61,732 nucleotides of DNA, taken from contig NZ_CAMYIC010000046.1 of the NCBI RefSeq assembly GCF_947258355.1, forward strand, positions 1-61,732, in the 5' to 3' direction. Under the pieces are notes generated by a model. The model was not told the DNA's origin. It saw only the letters and a list, made by a program, of their open reading frames with translations, and searched no databases. The first letter of the stretch is position 1; every line of letters begins with the position of its first letter. The position numbers and the translations under genes are program-made. This stretch comes from an uncultured Allomuricauda sp. Its GTDB lineage: Bacteria > Bacteroidota > Bacteroidia > Flavobacteriales > Flavobacteriaceae. This document shows, piece after piece, positions 1 through 8,154 of this stretch.

Positions 1-148
1 AAATTTACTCATTTATTCGGATTGTTTATTTGCTAAATGTATTAATTATTAAATTAATTTTCTACATTTAATCCCTATGTTTATTGAGAATTCAGCACTA
101 TAACGTTGTAGTTTTTGGATTCCGCACTAAATTAACTAACGCAATAAT

Positions 149-1147
149 ATGAACAGAAGTAGATTAACACAAAAAAGTATTGCCACACTGATTGTAGTGG
201 CTTTTTTCGGATTTTATTCCTGTAAACAGAATCCAAAGAAAGAAGCTAGTGAAGAAACAACAACGGAAGAGGTGGCTGTAGAGGAGTCAAAACCAGACAT
301 AAAACTCTCTTTGGCGCAATGGTCTATCCATAAAATGATTTTTGAAGAAGGTGTTGACCCTTACACTTTTGCAGAAAAAGCAAATGAATGGGGTTTCGAA
401 GGTCTTGAGTATGTGAGCGCATTGTATTATAAGGAACTGCAAGCAGCTAACTTTTCCGAAGAAGCCATGAACAATTGGGTGGAAAAGAGCAAGGCCGAAA
501 GTGAAAAATACGGCTTACAAAATCTTTTGATCATGGTAGATGGACAAGGGGATATTGCTGTTCCCGATGAAGCTGCACGAACAGAAGCCGTTGAAAACCA
601 TTATAAATGGGTAGATGCAGCTGCAGCTTTGGGTTGCCATTCCATACGTGTTAACCTTAACGGAAGCATGGAGCCAGAGGTTTGGATGCCGGCATCAGTG
701 GCTGGGTTAAAGCAATTGGCTACATACGCAAAGGACAAAAACATCAATATAATTGTAGAAAACCATGGAGGCCCTTCTTCCAATGCGCAGATGTTGGCAG
801 AGGTAATGGAGAAAGTGGGTATGGACAATTGCGGAACTTTACCCGATTTTGGTAATTTCTGTATCAAAAGAGAAGAGGGTGATTATTATTCATCCAAATG
901 CTTGGAAGAATATGACCGCTATAAAGGTACAGAGGAACTAATGCCCTATGCCAAAGGCGTAAGTGCCAAATCCTACAGCTTTGATGAGGAAGGAAACGAA
1001 ACCAGAGTGGATTACCCAAGAATCATGGGCATAGTTTTGGACTCCGGATATGAAGGTTTTGTAGGTGTTGAATATGAAGGGTCTGAACTAAGTGAAGAAG
1101 AAGGGATTTTGGCAACCAAAAAACTTCTGGAAAGAATATTGGAATAA
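149..1147 (+). CDS. Lipoprotein sugar isomerase/epimerase-like TIM barrel
   Basis: This 332-residue protein resembles the xylose isomerase-like TIM-barrel (AP endonuclease 2) family, which isomerises or epimerises sugars at a divalent metal. The N-terminus is a lipoprotein signal: basic n-region, hydrophobic stretch, then a lipobox with Cys25, followed by an acidic Glu/Thr-rich linker to about residue 50. Candidate metal ligands are Glu204 (IIVENHGG), Asp233 (LPDF) and Glu308 (GVEYEG). It opens a same-strand run with a DinB-like gene, an MFS transporter and a Gfo/Idh/MocA oxidoreductase. A lipid-anchored barrel of this fold would act on sugars outside the cytoplasm, which fits the DUF1080 proteins nearby. 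Members of the fold also cleave 3-keto-glycosides, so lyase rather than isomerase activity is possible. The fold is well supported; the substrate is unknown. Confidence 0.85.
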   Translation: MNRSRLTQKSIATLIVVAFFGFYSCKQNPKKEASEETTTEEVAVEESKPDIKLSLAQWSIHKMIFEEGVDPYTFAEKANEWGFEGLEYVSALYYKELQAANFSEEAMNNWVEKSKAESEKYGLQNLLIMVDGQGDIAVPDEAARTEAVENHYKWVDAAAALGCHSIRVNLNGSMEPEVWMPASVAGLKQLATYAKDKNINIIVENHGGPSSNAQMLAEVMEKVGMDNCGTLPDFGNFCIKREEGDYYSSKCLEEYDRYKGTEELMPYAKGVSAKSYSFDEEGNETRVDYPRIMGIVLDSGYEGFVGVEYEGSELSEEEGILATKKLLERILE

Positions 1148-1164
1148 TCCAAGTTAATGGGTCG

Positions 1165-1608
1165 ATGAAGGGATTTTTGCAACAGCTCTTCGATTACAAT
1201 TTTTATTGTAATAAAAAAATTATGCAACAATGCAGTGATCTGGACCATGTTCCGGAAAACTGCATTGGACTTTTTAGTCACATGCTCAATGCCCATCATA
1301 TATGGAACCATAGAATCTTGGGTATTCCCATCGATTTTGGTGTTTGGGACAAACACAATATTGATCAATGGGAGGATATCCATTACGAAAATCAACGCAC
1401 CTCTTTTGAAATTGTTTCCAATACGGATACATTTGAAAAACGAGTGGAGTATACAAACAGTGAGGGAAAGAATTATTCAAATGAACTAAAGGATATACTC
1501 TTTCACATTATTAACCATTCTACTCATCACAGAGGACAAATTATGATGGAATTGAGAAATTCTGGAATAACACCCGAACCATTGGATTATATACATTACA
1601 AAAGATAA
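1165..1608 (+). CDS. DinB-family protein
   Basis: A 147-residue protein with the features of the DinB/YfiT four-helix-bundle family. The expected metal-binding histidines are visible: His44/His45 in the second helix (FSHMLNAHHIW) and the HSTHHRGQ signature at residues 118-125. DinB proteins bind divalent metal; many are thiol-dependent transferases and others have no known role. It starts 17 bases after the lipoprotein barrel gene and 20 bases before the MFS gene, so it is probably cotranscribed with the sugar genes. Its role there is not evident from sequence. The family call is firm, the function is not. Confidence 0.85.
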   Translation: MKGFLQQLFDYNFYCNKKIMQQCSDLDHVPENCIGLFSHMLNAHHIWNHRILGIPIDFGVWDKHNIDQWEDIHYENQRTSFEIVSNTDTFEKRVEYTNSEGKNYSNELKDILFHIINHSTHHRGQIMMELRNSGITPEPLDYIHYKR

Positions 1609-1628
1609 CTACTAACTAAATACTTAAC

Positions 1629-2858
1629 ATGAATATTAAAACCAAATTTCAACTGTCCTTTATGATGTTCCTGGAATTTTTTATCTGGGGCGGTTGGTTT
1701 GTTACCCTAGGGACCTTTCTGGGGAACAATCTGGAAGCCACAGCAGGACAATCATCAATGGCATTTTCTACACAATCCTGGGGAGCGATCATTGCACCCT
1801 TTATAATTGGATTGATTGCCGATAGATATTTTAATGCCGAAAGAATTTTAGGAGTACTGCACTTGATAGGTGCATTTTTAATGTACCAAATGTATCAATC
1901 AACGGATTTTGTTGCTTTCTATCCATACGTTCTTGGATACATGATTTTGTACATGCCCACTTTGGCTCTTGTAAATTCCATTTCCTTTAACCAAATGAAA
2001 GACCCGGCAAAGGAGTTTTCCAACATTCGGGTGTTTGGAACCATAGGGTGGATCATCGCTGGGTTGGTGATAAGCTATTTGTTTGTTTGGGACTCTCCAG
2101 AGGCTTTGGAGGCAGGAATGCTTAAAAACACATTTTTGATGGCGGGGATTGCCTCGGCAATTTTGGGTCTATTTAGCTTCACTTTACCAAAAACACCACC
2201 AAAAGTGGACAAAAGCGAGAAAGTTACCATTTCGGATATGTTGGGCTTGGATGCCCTTAAATTGTTGAAGGATAAAAATTTCTTGGTATTCTTTATTTCT
2301 TCCGTTTTGATTTGTATCCCGTTGGCTTTTTATTATCAAAATGCCAATCCCTTCCTTGCTGAAATAGGACTTCCCAACCCAACAGGTAAAATGGCCATAG
2401 GCCAGGTTTCGGAAGCCTTGTTCATTCTTGCGTTGCCATTCTTTTTTACCAAATTCGGATTCAAAAAAACCATTTTGGTGGGAATGTTGGCCTGGACGGT
2501 ACGTTACATATTGTTCGCTTATGGAAACGCGGACGAGCTTTCTTTCATGTTGATCATTGGTATCGCATTGCACGGAATCTGCTATGACTTCTTCTTTGTT
2601 TCCGGACAAATTTATACGGATACAAAAGCAGGGGAAAAGTACAAAAGTGCGGCACAGGGCCTCATTACTTTAGCAACCTATGGTGTAGGTATGCTTATCG
2701 GTTTCTGGATTGCAGGACAAATAACGGATTCACTGACAATGGACGATGGAGCACATGTATGGGAAACCATTTGGATGTATCCTGCAGGATTTGCAGCAGT
2801 GGTATTTGTATTGTTCGCATTAATATTTAAAAACGAAAAAGTAGAATATAAATCATAA
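1629..2858 (+). CDS. MFS transporter, nucleoside:H+ symporter (NupG-like) family
   Basis: A 409-residue, very hydrophobic protein with about twelve membrane helices. The N-terminal FFIWGGWFVTLGTFL stretch (residues 17-31) and the overall plan match the nucleoside:proton symporter family (NupG/XapB type) of the major facilitator superfamily. In Bacteroidota such permeases are often found beside Gfo/Idh/MocA dehydrogenases and sugar isomerases, so the true substrate here may be a sugar or oxidised sugar rather than a nucleoside; that is inference from context. It ends 6 bases before the dehydrogenase gene, a tight operon arrangement. It would sit in the inner membrane and bring the locus's substrate into the cytoplasm. 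Confidence 0.85.
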   Translation: MNIKTKFQLSFMMFLEFFIWGGWFVTLGTFLGNNLEATAGQSSMAFSTQSWGAIIAPFIIGLIADRYFNAERILGVLHLIGAFLMYQMYQSTDFVAFYPYVLGYMILYMPTLALVNSISFNQMKDPAKEFSNIRVFGTIGWIIAGLVISYLFVWDSPEALEAGMLKNTFLMAGIASAILGLFSFTLPKTPPKVDKSEKVTISDMLGLDALKLLKDKNFLVFFISSVLICIPLAFYYQNANPFLAEIGLPNPTGKMAIGQVSEALFILALPFFFTKFGFKKTILVGMLAWTVRYILFAYGNADELSFMLIIGIALHGICYDFFFVSGQIYTDTKAGEKYKSAAQGLITLATYGVGMLIGFWIAGQITDSLTMDDGAHVWETIWMYPAGFAAVVFVLFALIFKNEKVEYKS

Positions 2859-2864
2859 AGAAAA

Positions 2865-4001
2865 ATGCCTAAAAAGATTAGACTTGGAATTCTTGGAGGA
2901 GGAGGCGATTCTCTTATTGGGGTGTTGCACAGAGTGGCCTCTTTCATTAATGACAATTATGAAATCGTGGGAGCTGTCTTCAACCCTAATTTTGAGGACA
3001 ACATGGAATTTGCCAAGGAGATAGACATTCCTACCAATAGAATTTACAAAGACTTTGATACGCTCGTTGAGGAGGAAATGAAGTTGCCCGAAGATGAACG
3101 TATCCAAGTTTGCTCAATCCTTACGCCAAACTTCCTTCACTTTCCGATGGCGAAAAAATTGTTGGAGAACGGTTTTAATGTCATCTGTGAAAAACCGATG
3201 ACCACCACCTATGAAGAGGCCAAAGTGTTACAGGAAACTTTGGAAAAAGCGGGAACCGTATTCGCCGTAACCCATACCTATACAGGGTATCCTATGGTTC
3301 GCCAAATGCGTGAGATGATAAAGGAAGGTGTTATTGGCAAGGTTCATAAGGTAGATGCACAGTATTATCAAGGTTGGATGAATCCCATTATCCACGACAA
3401 GGAAAAGCGTGGCACCGTTTGGAGATTGGATCCCAAAAAAGCAGGGATAAGTTCTTGCATGGGGGATATTGGTGTACATGCATTCAACATGGTTGAGTTT
3501 ACAACCGGTTTACAGGTGCAGTCCCTATTGTGTGACTTTAATTATATCTATGATGACAACCAGATGGATATGGACGGTACGGCTCTAATCCGCATGGACA
3601 AAAACGTAAAGGGAGTCATAAGGGCCAGTCAGGTGGCTACAGGAGAGGAGAATAATTTATCCATTGCCATTTACGGTCAAAAAGGAGGGTTGAAATGGGA
3701 GCAGGAGAACCCAAATTATCTGTATAAGTTGAACGATCCTGAACCATTACAAGTATATAAACCGGGACACGAATATAATTCCAAACTCTCTTTGGATGGA
3801 ACCAAACTGCCACCAGGACATCCTGAAGGTATTTTTGATGCCATGGCCAATATCTATTTGGGTGTTGCCAAGGCCATCCGCGGAGAAGAATATAATAGTG
3901 GAGAGTTCCCTACCATGACAGATGGAGTTAGAGGCCTCAATTTTATTGAGAATACCGTGGCTTCCCATAAACAAGGTAATATATGGGTGGATATGGATTA
4001 A
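2865..4001 (+). CDS. Gfo/Idh/MocA family oxidoreductase
   Basis: A 378-residue cytoplasmic dehydrogenase. The N-terminal Rossmann fold has a glycine-rich nucleotide loop (ILGGGGDS, residues 9-16). The family signature EKP at residues 109-111 supplies the catalytic lysine (Lys110), and DIGVH at 201-205 provides the acid/base histidine region. Enzymes of this family oxidise or reduce sugars, inositols and related polyols with NAD(P), often at C3. It is the last gene of the plus-strand run with the MFS transporter and is followed by a strong bidirectional terminator. Together with the nearby GMC flavoprotein, barrels and DUF1080 proteins it suggests handling of 3-keto-sugars. Exact substrate unknown; family certain. 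Confidence 0.92.
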   Translation: MPKKIRLGILGGGGDSLIGVLHRVASFINDNYEIVGAVFNPNFEDNMEFAKEIDIPTNRIYKDFDTLVEEEMKLPEDERIQVCSILTPNFLHFPMAKKLLENGFNVICEKPMTTTYEEAKVLQETLEKAGTVFAVTHTYTGYPMVRQMREMIKEGVIGKVHKVDAQYYQGWMNPIIHDKEKRGTVWRLDPKKAGISSCMGDIGVHAFNMVEFTTGLQVQSLLCDFNYIYDDNQMDMDGTALIRMDKNVKGVIRASQVATGEENNLSIAIYGQKGGLKWEQENPNYLYKLNDPEPLQVYKPGHEYNSKLSLDGTKLPPGHPEGIFDAMANIYLGVAKAIRGEEYNSGEFPTMTDGVRGLNFIENTVASHKQGNIWVDMD

Positions 4002-4020
4002 CCCAACACCCAAGAATTAG

Positions 4021-4056
4021 AAATAATGGCTGCCTATTGGCGGCCATTATTTTTTA
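4021..4056. terminator. Bidirectional intrinsic terminator
   Basis: A hairpin with arms AATAATGGC and GCCATTATT (4022-4030 and 4043-4051), extended inward by a T-G wobble and GCC/GGC, with loop TATT. It is followed by a T-run on the plus strand, with A-rich sequence on the other side. It lies between the converging Gfo/Idh/MocA and ASCH genes and overlaps the last codons of the latter. Confidence 0.85.
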
Positions 4057-4511
4057 TAGAGCATCTCAAACTCCTCAAAAACCACAATCATACTTTCCTT
4101 AGGGGTTTTGTTAAATTCCGCCAGCTCTCGGGTATAGTAGTCCCAATGTGTTTTTTTCCAATAATCAAGGCTTTTGTCGCCCTCGCCTTCTAAACGTGCA
4201 TGTTCCTCTCGAATGCTAAAATAGGGTAGCAATCTCACGGCAGTGGTACGAATAACGCACTTAGCGTTGCCCTCCCAGTCAGTTACCACGTAAAAATCAC
4301 CGATTTTAGGCAATGTTTCGTTACGTAGTTGAAGACCTTGTAAAGAATGTGAAGTGGCCCTTTTGGTTTCTTTACAAACCAATTCGGCGCAAGTGTTCGC
4401 ATCGGTCTCGTTATCACAAAAATGTATCACTTTTGGAGCGTCTTGGGAAGCAAACTCCAAATGGGCATCTAAAAAATCGCCCCACAAATTACGGGCAGAA
4501 GCATTTTCCAT
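4047..4511 (-). CDS. ASCH domain protein
   Basis: A 154-residue soluble protein carrying an ASCH domain (PUA-like beta barrel thought to bind RNA or modified nucleosides). The central CKETKRATSHSL and GDFYVVTDWEG segments, and the later block with a W-x3-HWDYY pattern, match bacterial ASCH proteins, some of which hydrolyse N4-acetylcytidine. It follows the GMC oxidoreductase gene on the minus strand with a 9-base gap and probably shares its transcript. No obvious link to sugar metabolism is visible. The domain call is fairly secure; the biochemical role is unknown. Confidence 0.8.
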   Translation of the reverse strand: MENASARNLWGDFLDAHLEFASQDAPKVIHFCDNETDANTCAELVCKETKRATSHSLQGLQLRNETLPKIGDFYVVTDWEGNAKCVIRTTAVRLLPYFSIREEHARLEGEGDKSLDYWKKTHWDYYTRELAEFNKTPKESMIVVFEEFEMLYKK

Positions 4512-4520
4512 ATGTAGGTG

Positions 4521-6218
4521 TTAAGAAAATTTATGTTGTTTAAATTGTTCAGCGGCATGGTTGGCTGCCCTTGCGGTAAAAGCCATATAGGTCAGTGATG
4601 GATTTACACAACTTGCAGAGGTCATAAAAGCACCATCGGTAACGTATACATTGGGAACCTCATGTATCTGATTATGTTTGTTCAATACAGAAGTTTTTGG
4701 GTCATGTCCCATTCTTGCCCCTCCCATTTCATGGATTCCCAGACCAGGACCAGTTTCAGTGTCAAAAGTGTTTACGTTTTTAAAGCCTGCAGCTTTGAGC
4801 ATGGTTGCAGCTTCTTCTTTTATGGCTTCGCGCATTTTGTATTCGTTTTCTTTGAATTCCACATCGAAATCTAACTGGGGAAGTCCCCATTGATCTTTTT
4901 TATCCTTGCTCAAGGTAACCCGATTATCGTGGTATGGCAACATTTCGCCAAATCCGCCCATGCCTATTTCCCATCCACCAGGTTTTAAAATGGCATCTTT
5001 ATAGGCAGATCCATATTCTGCAATCGATTCGGACCAGCTTCCCCTACTTGCACCTCCTTGATAGCCAAAACCACGTAAAAAATCCTTTCGTCTGGTTTTC
5101 GTGTCAAGGTTGACAAATCTTGGGATGTAAAAACCGTTCGGTCTTCTGCCTTTATAATATTTGTCCAAATGCCCATCAACTTTAGCGGAAGCCCCTAATT
5201 GATAGTGATGGTCCATAATGTTGCGTCCCAATTGATCATAGTTGTTTCCCATTCCATTGGGGAACTCCTTGGATTTGGACTGCAATAAAATCCCAACAGA
5301 TGCCATGGCAGATGCACAAAGAAATACAATCTTACTGTTGAACTCCATTTTTTCATGGGTTTCAGCATCGATGACTTTAACCCCCGTAGCCCTTTTTTGA
5401 TTTTGCTCATAGATTACTTCATGAACTATGGAATTTGGCCGTAAAGTCATATTGCCGGTACGTTCAGCAGCGGGCAAAGTAGAGGAATTGCTACTGAAGT
5501 AGCCTCCGAAAGGACATCCTCTCCAACAGCGATTGCGATATTGACATGGTCCACGACCTTCAATATCTGTAGTGTTTTCGGTGATATGGGCAACTCGGCC
5601 AATGGTCAGTAAACGTCCATCTTCAAATTTGGATTCCAAAGATTCCTGAAGCTCTTTTTCAGCACAATTTAACTCCATTGGAGGTTGAAATTTTCCATCC
5701 GGTAGTTGTTTGAGCCCTAAAGCTTCCCCACTTACACCTATATAGGATTCCACTTTATCGTACCATGGGGCAATATCTTTATAGCGTACCGGCCAATCTA
5801 CGGCAATGTCATCATTTTTATTGGCTTCAAAATCAATGTCGCTCCACCGGTAGCTTTGTCGTCCCCATGTCAAGGAACGGCCTCCGACCTGGTATCCTCT
5901 GATCCAATCAAAACGCTTGGTTTCTTGATAGGGATGTTCAAGATCGTTTACAAAAAAGTGTTTTACGTCATCTTTTGGTGCCCACCCCACCCTAAGTTGT
6001 TTATGGTATTTTTCTTTGTCATCACGGGTAAGCTCCCCATTAAAAGGGTAATCCCAAGGGTCATCGTTCATGGTTTTGTAATCTTCGACATGTTTTACCA
6101 TAGGGCCACGTTCCAAGACCAAGACGTTGAGTCCATTTTCGCACAATTCCTTGGCGGCCCAACCACCACTTATACCTGTGCCTACAACAATAGCGTCATA
6201 AACTTTAGTTTCAATCAC
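4521..6218 (-). CDS. GMC-family FAD-dependent sugar/alcohol oxidoreductase
   Basis: A 565-residue flavoprotein. The FAD-binding GxGxxG motif is at residues 13-18 with the ribose-binding Glu36 ending the second strand. The C-terminal GMC domain has the catalytic pair His496 (HEMGGARMG) and Asn539 (CVNPSLT), the His/Asn arrangement also found in pyranose oxidases. A cysteine cluster Cys225, Cys231, Cys235 (GPCQYRNRCWRGCP) resembles large subunits of membrane-linked gluconate/fructose-type dehydrogenases. No signal peptide is visible, as expected if export depends on a small Tat-borne subunit, but no such subunit gene lies in the window. Related enzymes oxidise sugars at C3 to 3-keto sugars, which fits the DUF1080 and barrel genes beside it. 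Substrate is inferred. Confidence 0.88.
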   Translation of the reverse strand: MIETKVYDAIVVGTGISGGWAAKELCENGLNVLVLERGPMVKHVEDYKTMNDDPWDYPFNGELTRDDKEKYHKQLRVGWAPKDDVKHFFVNDLEHPYQETKRFDWIRGYQVGGRSLTWGRQSYRWSDIDFEANKNDDIAVDWPVRYKDIAPWYDKVESYIGVSGEALGLKQLPDGKFQPPMELNCAEKELQESLESKFEDGRLLTIGRVAHITENTTDIEGRGPCQYRNRCWRGCPFGGYFSSNSSTLPAAERTGNMTLRPNSIVHEVIYEQNQKRATGVKVIDAETHEKMEFNSKIVFLCASAMASVGILLQSKSKEFPNGMGNNYDQLGRNIMDHHYQLGASAKVDGHLDKYYKGRRPNGFYIPRFVNLDTKTRRKDFLRGFGYQGGASRGSWSESIAEYGSAYKDAILKPGGWEIGMGGFGEMLPYHDNRVTLSKDKKDQWGLPQLDFDVEFKENEYKMREAIKEEAATMLKAAGFKNVNTFDTETGPGLGIHEMGGARMGHDPKTSVLNKHNQIHEVPNVYVTDGAFMTSASCVNPSLTYMAFTARAANHAAEQFKQHKFS

Positions 6219-6310
6219 TTTAATGTTGTTTTAATTGTTAACGAATCCCTATATTTATCTCTTACCACATGAGACATAAAAATAGCATAGTTTTTTTCTT
6301 AAATATAGAA

Positions 6311-6336
6311 GATAAATCCCAATTTATCTGGGATTT
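6311..6336 (+). promoter_or_regulatory. Nested inverted repeats upstream of the isomerase-DUF1080 operon
   Basis: Two overlapping perfect inverted repeats share sequence. GATAAAT (6311-6317) pairs with ATTTATC (6322-6328), and AAATCCCA (6314-6321) pairs with TGGGATTT (6329-6336). They end 24 bases before the ATG of the downstream isomerase gene, in the region divergent with the GMC gene. They could be a protein operator or two mutually exclusive leader hairpins. No convincing TAnnTTTG promoter is visible on either strand here. Confidence 0.4.
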
Positions 6337-6360
6337 CCTAATTCCTAAAAATTAAATTCA

Positions 6361-7413
6361 ATGAAAACAATAAAAGGACCAGCCGTATTCCTAGCGCAAT
6401 TTGTGGACAGTCAACCTCCGTTCAATACCTTGGATGGAATGTGTAAATGGGCCTCTGACCTTGGCTATAAAGGCATACAAATTCCAACTTGGGAATCATT
6501 TCTAATAGATTTGGACAAAGCTGCGGACAGTCAGGATTATTGTGATGAACTCAAAGGAAAGATAAATTCCTATGGATTGGAGATCACCGAACTTTCCACC
6601 CATTTACAAGGTCAATTGGTAGCTGTACATCCGGCATACGATATTATGTTCGACAATTTTGCTCCAGAAGCATTGCACGGTAAACCTAAAGAAAGGACCA
6701 AATGGGCCATCGAAACCGTAAAAAAAGCCGCGACAGCAAGTCGAAGATTGGGATTGAATGCACACGCTACCTTTTCCGGCTCCTTGTTGTGGCATACGGC
6801 ACATCCATGGCCACAACGGCCTGCCGGATTGGTAGAGATGGGATTTGAGGAATTGGCCAAACGTTGGATGCCCATCCTAAACCATTTTGATGAAGAGGGC
6901 GTAGATGTTTGTTATGAAATACATCCGGGTGAGGATCTACATGATGGCGATACTTTCGAGCGCTTTTTGGAAGCGACAAACAATCACAAAAGAGTGAATA
7001 TCCTTTACGATCCGAGCCACTTTGTTTTGCAACAATTGGATTATATCGAGTACATTGACTTTTATCACGAGTTCATCAAATCGTTCCACGTAAAAGATTC
7101 CGAGTTTAATCCAACAGGTAAAAAAGGAGCCTTTGGCGGATATAACGATTGGGGAGATAGAGCAGGTAGATATCGTTCCTTAGGGGATGGCCAAATAGAT
7201 TTCAAGACCATTTTTTCCAAACTTACACAATACGGCTGTGATGTTTGGGCCGTAATGGAATGGGAATGTTGTATCAAAAGTCCAGAACAAGGCGCGCGTG
7301 AAGGAGCTAAGTTTATCCAGGACCATATTATAGAAGCAACCACAAAAACCTTCGATGATTTTGCTGGTGCCGATATCGATAAAGAAAAACTTAAAAATAT
7401 ATTGGGACTATGA
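6361..7413 (+). CDS. Sugar phosphate isomerase/epimerase-family TIM barrel
   Basis: A 350-residue cytosolic TIM-barrel of the xylose isomerase-like family with no signal peptide. Probable metal ligands are Glu186 (CYEIHPGED), Asp217 and His220 (YDPSHF), His243 (SFHVKDSEF) and Glu300 (VMEWE). It begins a three-gene run with two DUF1080 genes; its stop codon overlaps the next start (ATGA). In pathways described for 3-keto-glucosides, enzymes of this fold isomerise or cleave the keto-sugar, and this gene sits opposite a GMC oxidase that could make one. It is not closely similar by eye to the lipoprotein barrel at the start of the locus, so the two probably act on different intermediates or in different compartments. 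Confidence 0.88.
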   Translation: MKTIKGPAVFLAQFVDSQPPFNTLDGMCKWASDLGYKGIQIPTWESFLIDLDKAADSQDYCDELKGKINSYGLEITELSTHLQGQLVAVHPAYDIMFDNFAPEALHGKPKERTKWAIETVKKAATASRRLGLNAHATFSGSLLWHTAHPWPQRPAGLVEMGFEELAKRWMPILNHFDEEGVDVCYEIHPGEDLHDGDTFERFLEATNNHKRVNILYDPSHFVLQQLDYIEYIDFYHEFIKSFHVKDSEFNPTGKKGAFGGYNDWGDRAGRYRSLGDGQIDFKTIFSKLTQYGCDVWAVMEWECCIKSPEQGAREGAKFIQDHIIEATTKTFDDFAGADIDKEKLKNILGL

Positions 7414-8153
7414 GAAAATCAATATTGTTTATAACACTTGCTCTTGCTTTTGCCTGTAAGGATAAACCAAAGGAGAACAAGGAGGAAGTGGAAGAGACCG
7501 TTGAGGTGATAGTGGAAAAAGAGTCCGATTGGGTTGTTTTGTTCGATGGAACCTCTTTTGATGGTTGGCATATGTACAATGGAGGTGAGGTTGCTGAACC
7601 TTGGAAATTGGAAGATGGAGCAATGGTGCTCTATCCACCTGAAGAAAGGCCCGAAGGCGCCAATTACAATCTAGTGACAGATCAAGAATTCACCGATTTT
7701 GTGCTTACCATGGATTGGAAGATTGCCGAGGGAGGCAACAGTGGCTTTTTCTGGGGAGTAAAAGAAGATGAAAAATATGGGGAACCTTACCTTACAGGAC
7801 CGGAAATTCAGGTGTTGGATGATGAAAGACATCCTGATGCCAAGAATGGCACGGACCGTTTGGCTGGATCATTGTATGATATAGTTTCGCCATCCGAAAA
7901 TTCGGTGAACCCTGCTGGAGAATGGAATTCAGTTGAATTGATGATCAATCACAAAACCAATGAAGGCCATGTAATCCAAAATGGAGTTAAAATTGTGGAA
8001 TTTCCCGTACAAGGTCCAGAATGGGAAGGGTTGGTCGCCAATTCAAAATTTGCAGATTGGGAAGATTTTGCCGCTTTTAAAACGGGTAAAATAGGATTGC
8101 AAGATCATGGCAACGTGGTAGCCTTCAGAAATATTAAAATTAAAGAATTGTAG
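7410..8153 (+). CDS. DUF1080 lipoprotein (3-keto-disaccharide hydrolase-like)
   Basis: A 247-residue lipoprotein: hydrophobic signal ending in the lipobox AFAC (Cys16), then a Glu/Val-rich linker, then a DUF1080 domain from about residue 41. The domain has its hallmarks: LFDGTSFDGW (44-53), GNSGFFWG, GPEIQVLDD, and a C-terminal LQDHG...FRNIKI strand. The fold is a concanavalin-type beta sandwich; members hydrolyse 3-keto-glycosides, or are assigned so by family. It overlaps the isomerase stop by 4 bases and is followed after 1 base by a second DUF1080 gene, so all three are probably co-expressed. Lipid anchoring places it at the envelope, possibly acting on keto-sugars made there. Family secure, substrate inferred. 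Confidence 0.88.
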   Translation: MRKSILFITLALAFACKDKPKENKEEVEETVEVIVEKESDWVVLFDGTSFDGWHMYNGGEVAEPWKLEDGAMVLYPPEERPEGANYNLVTDQEFTDFVLTMDWKIAEGGNSGFFWGVKEDEKYGEPYLTGPEIQVLDDERHPDAKNGTDRLAGSLYDIVSPSENSVNPAGEWNSVELMINHKTNEGHVIQNGVKIVEFPVQGPEWEGLVANSKFADWEDFAAFKTGKIGLQDHGNVVAFRNIKIKEL

Positions 8154-8154
8154 T

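Noticed and set aside
1..148. A promoter for the first lipoprotein gene
   Set aside because: Only near-matches to TAnnTTTG (TACATTTA, TATGTTTA) are seen, none with a suitable TTG; too weak to list.
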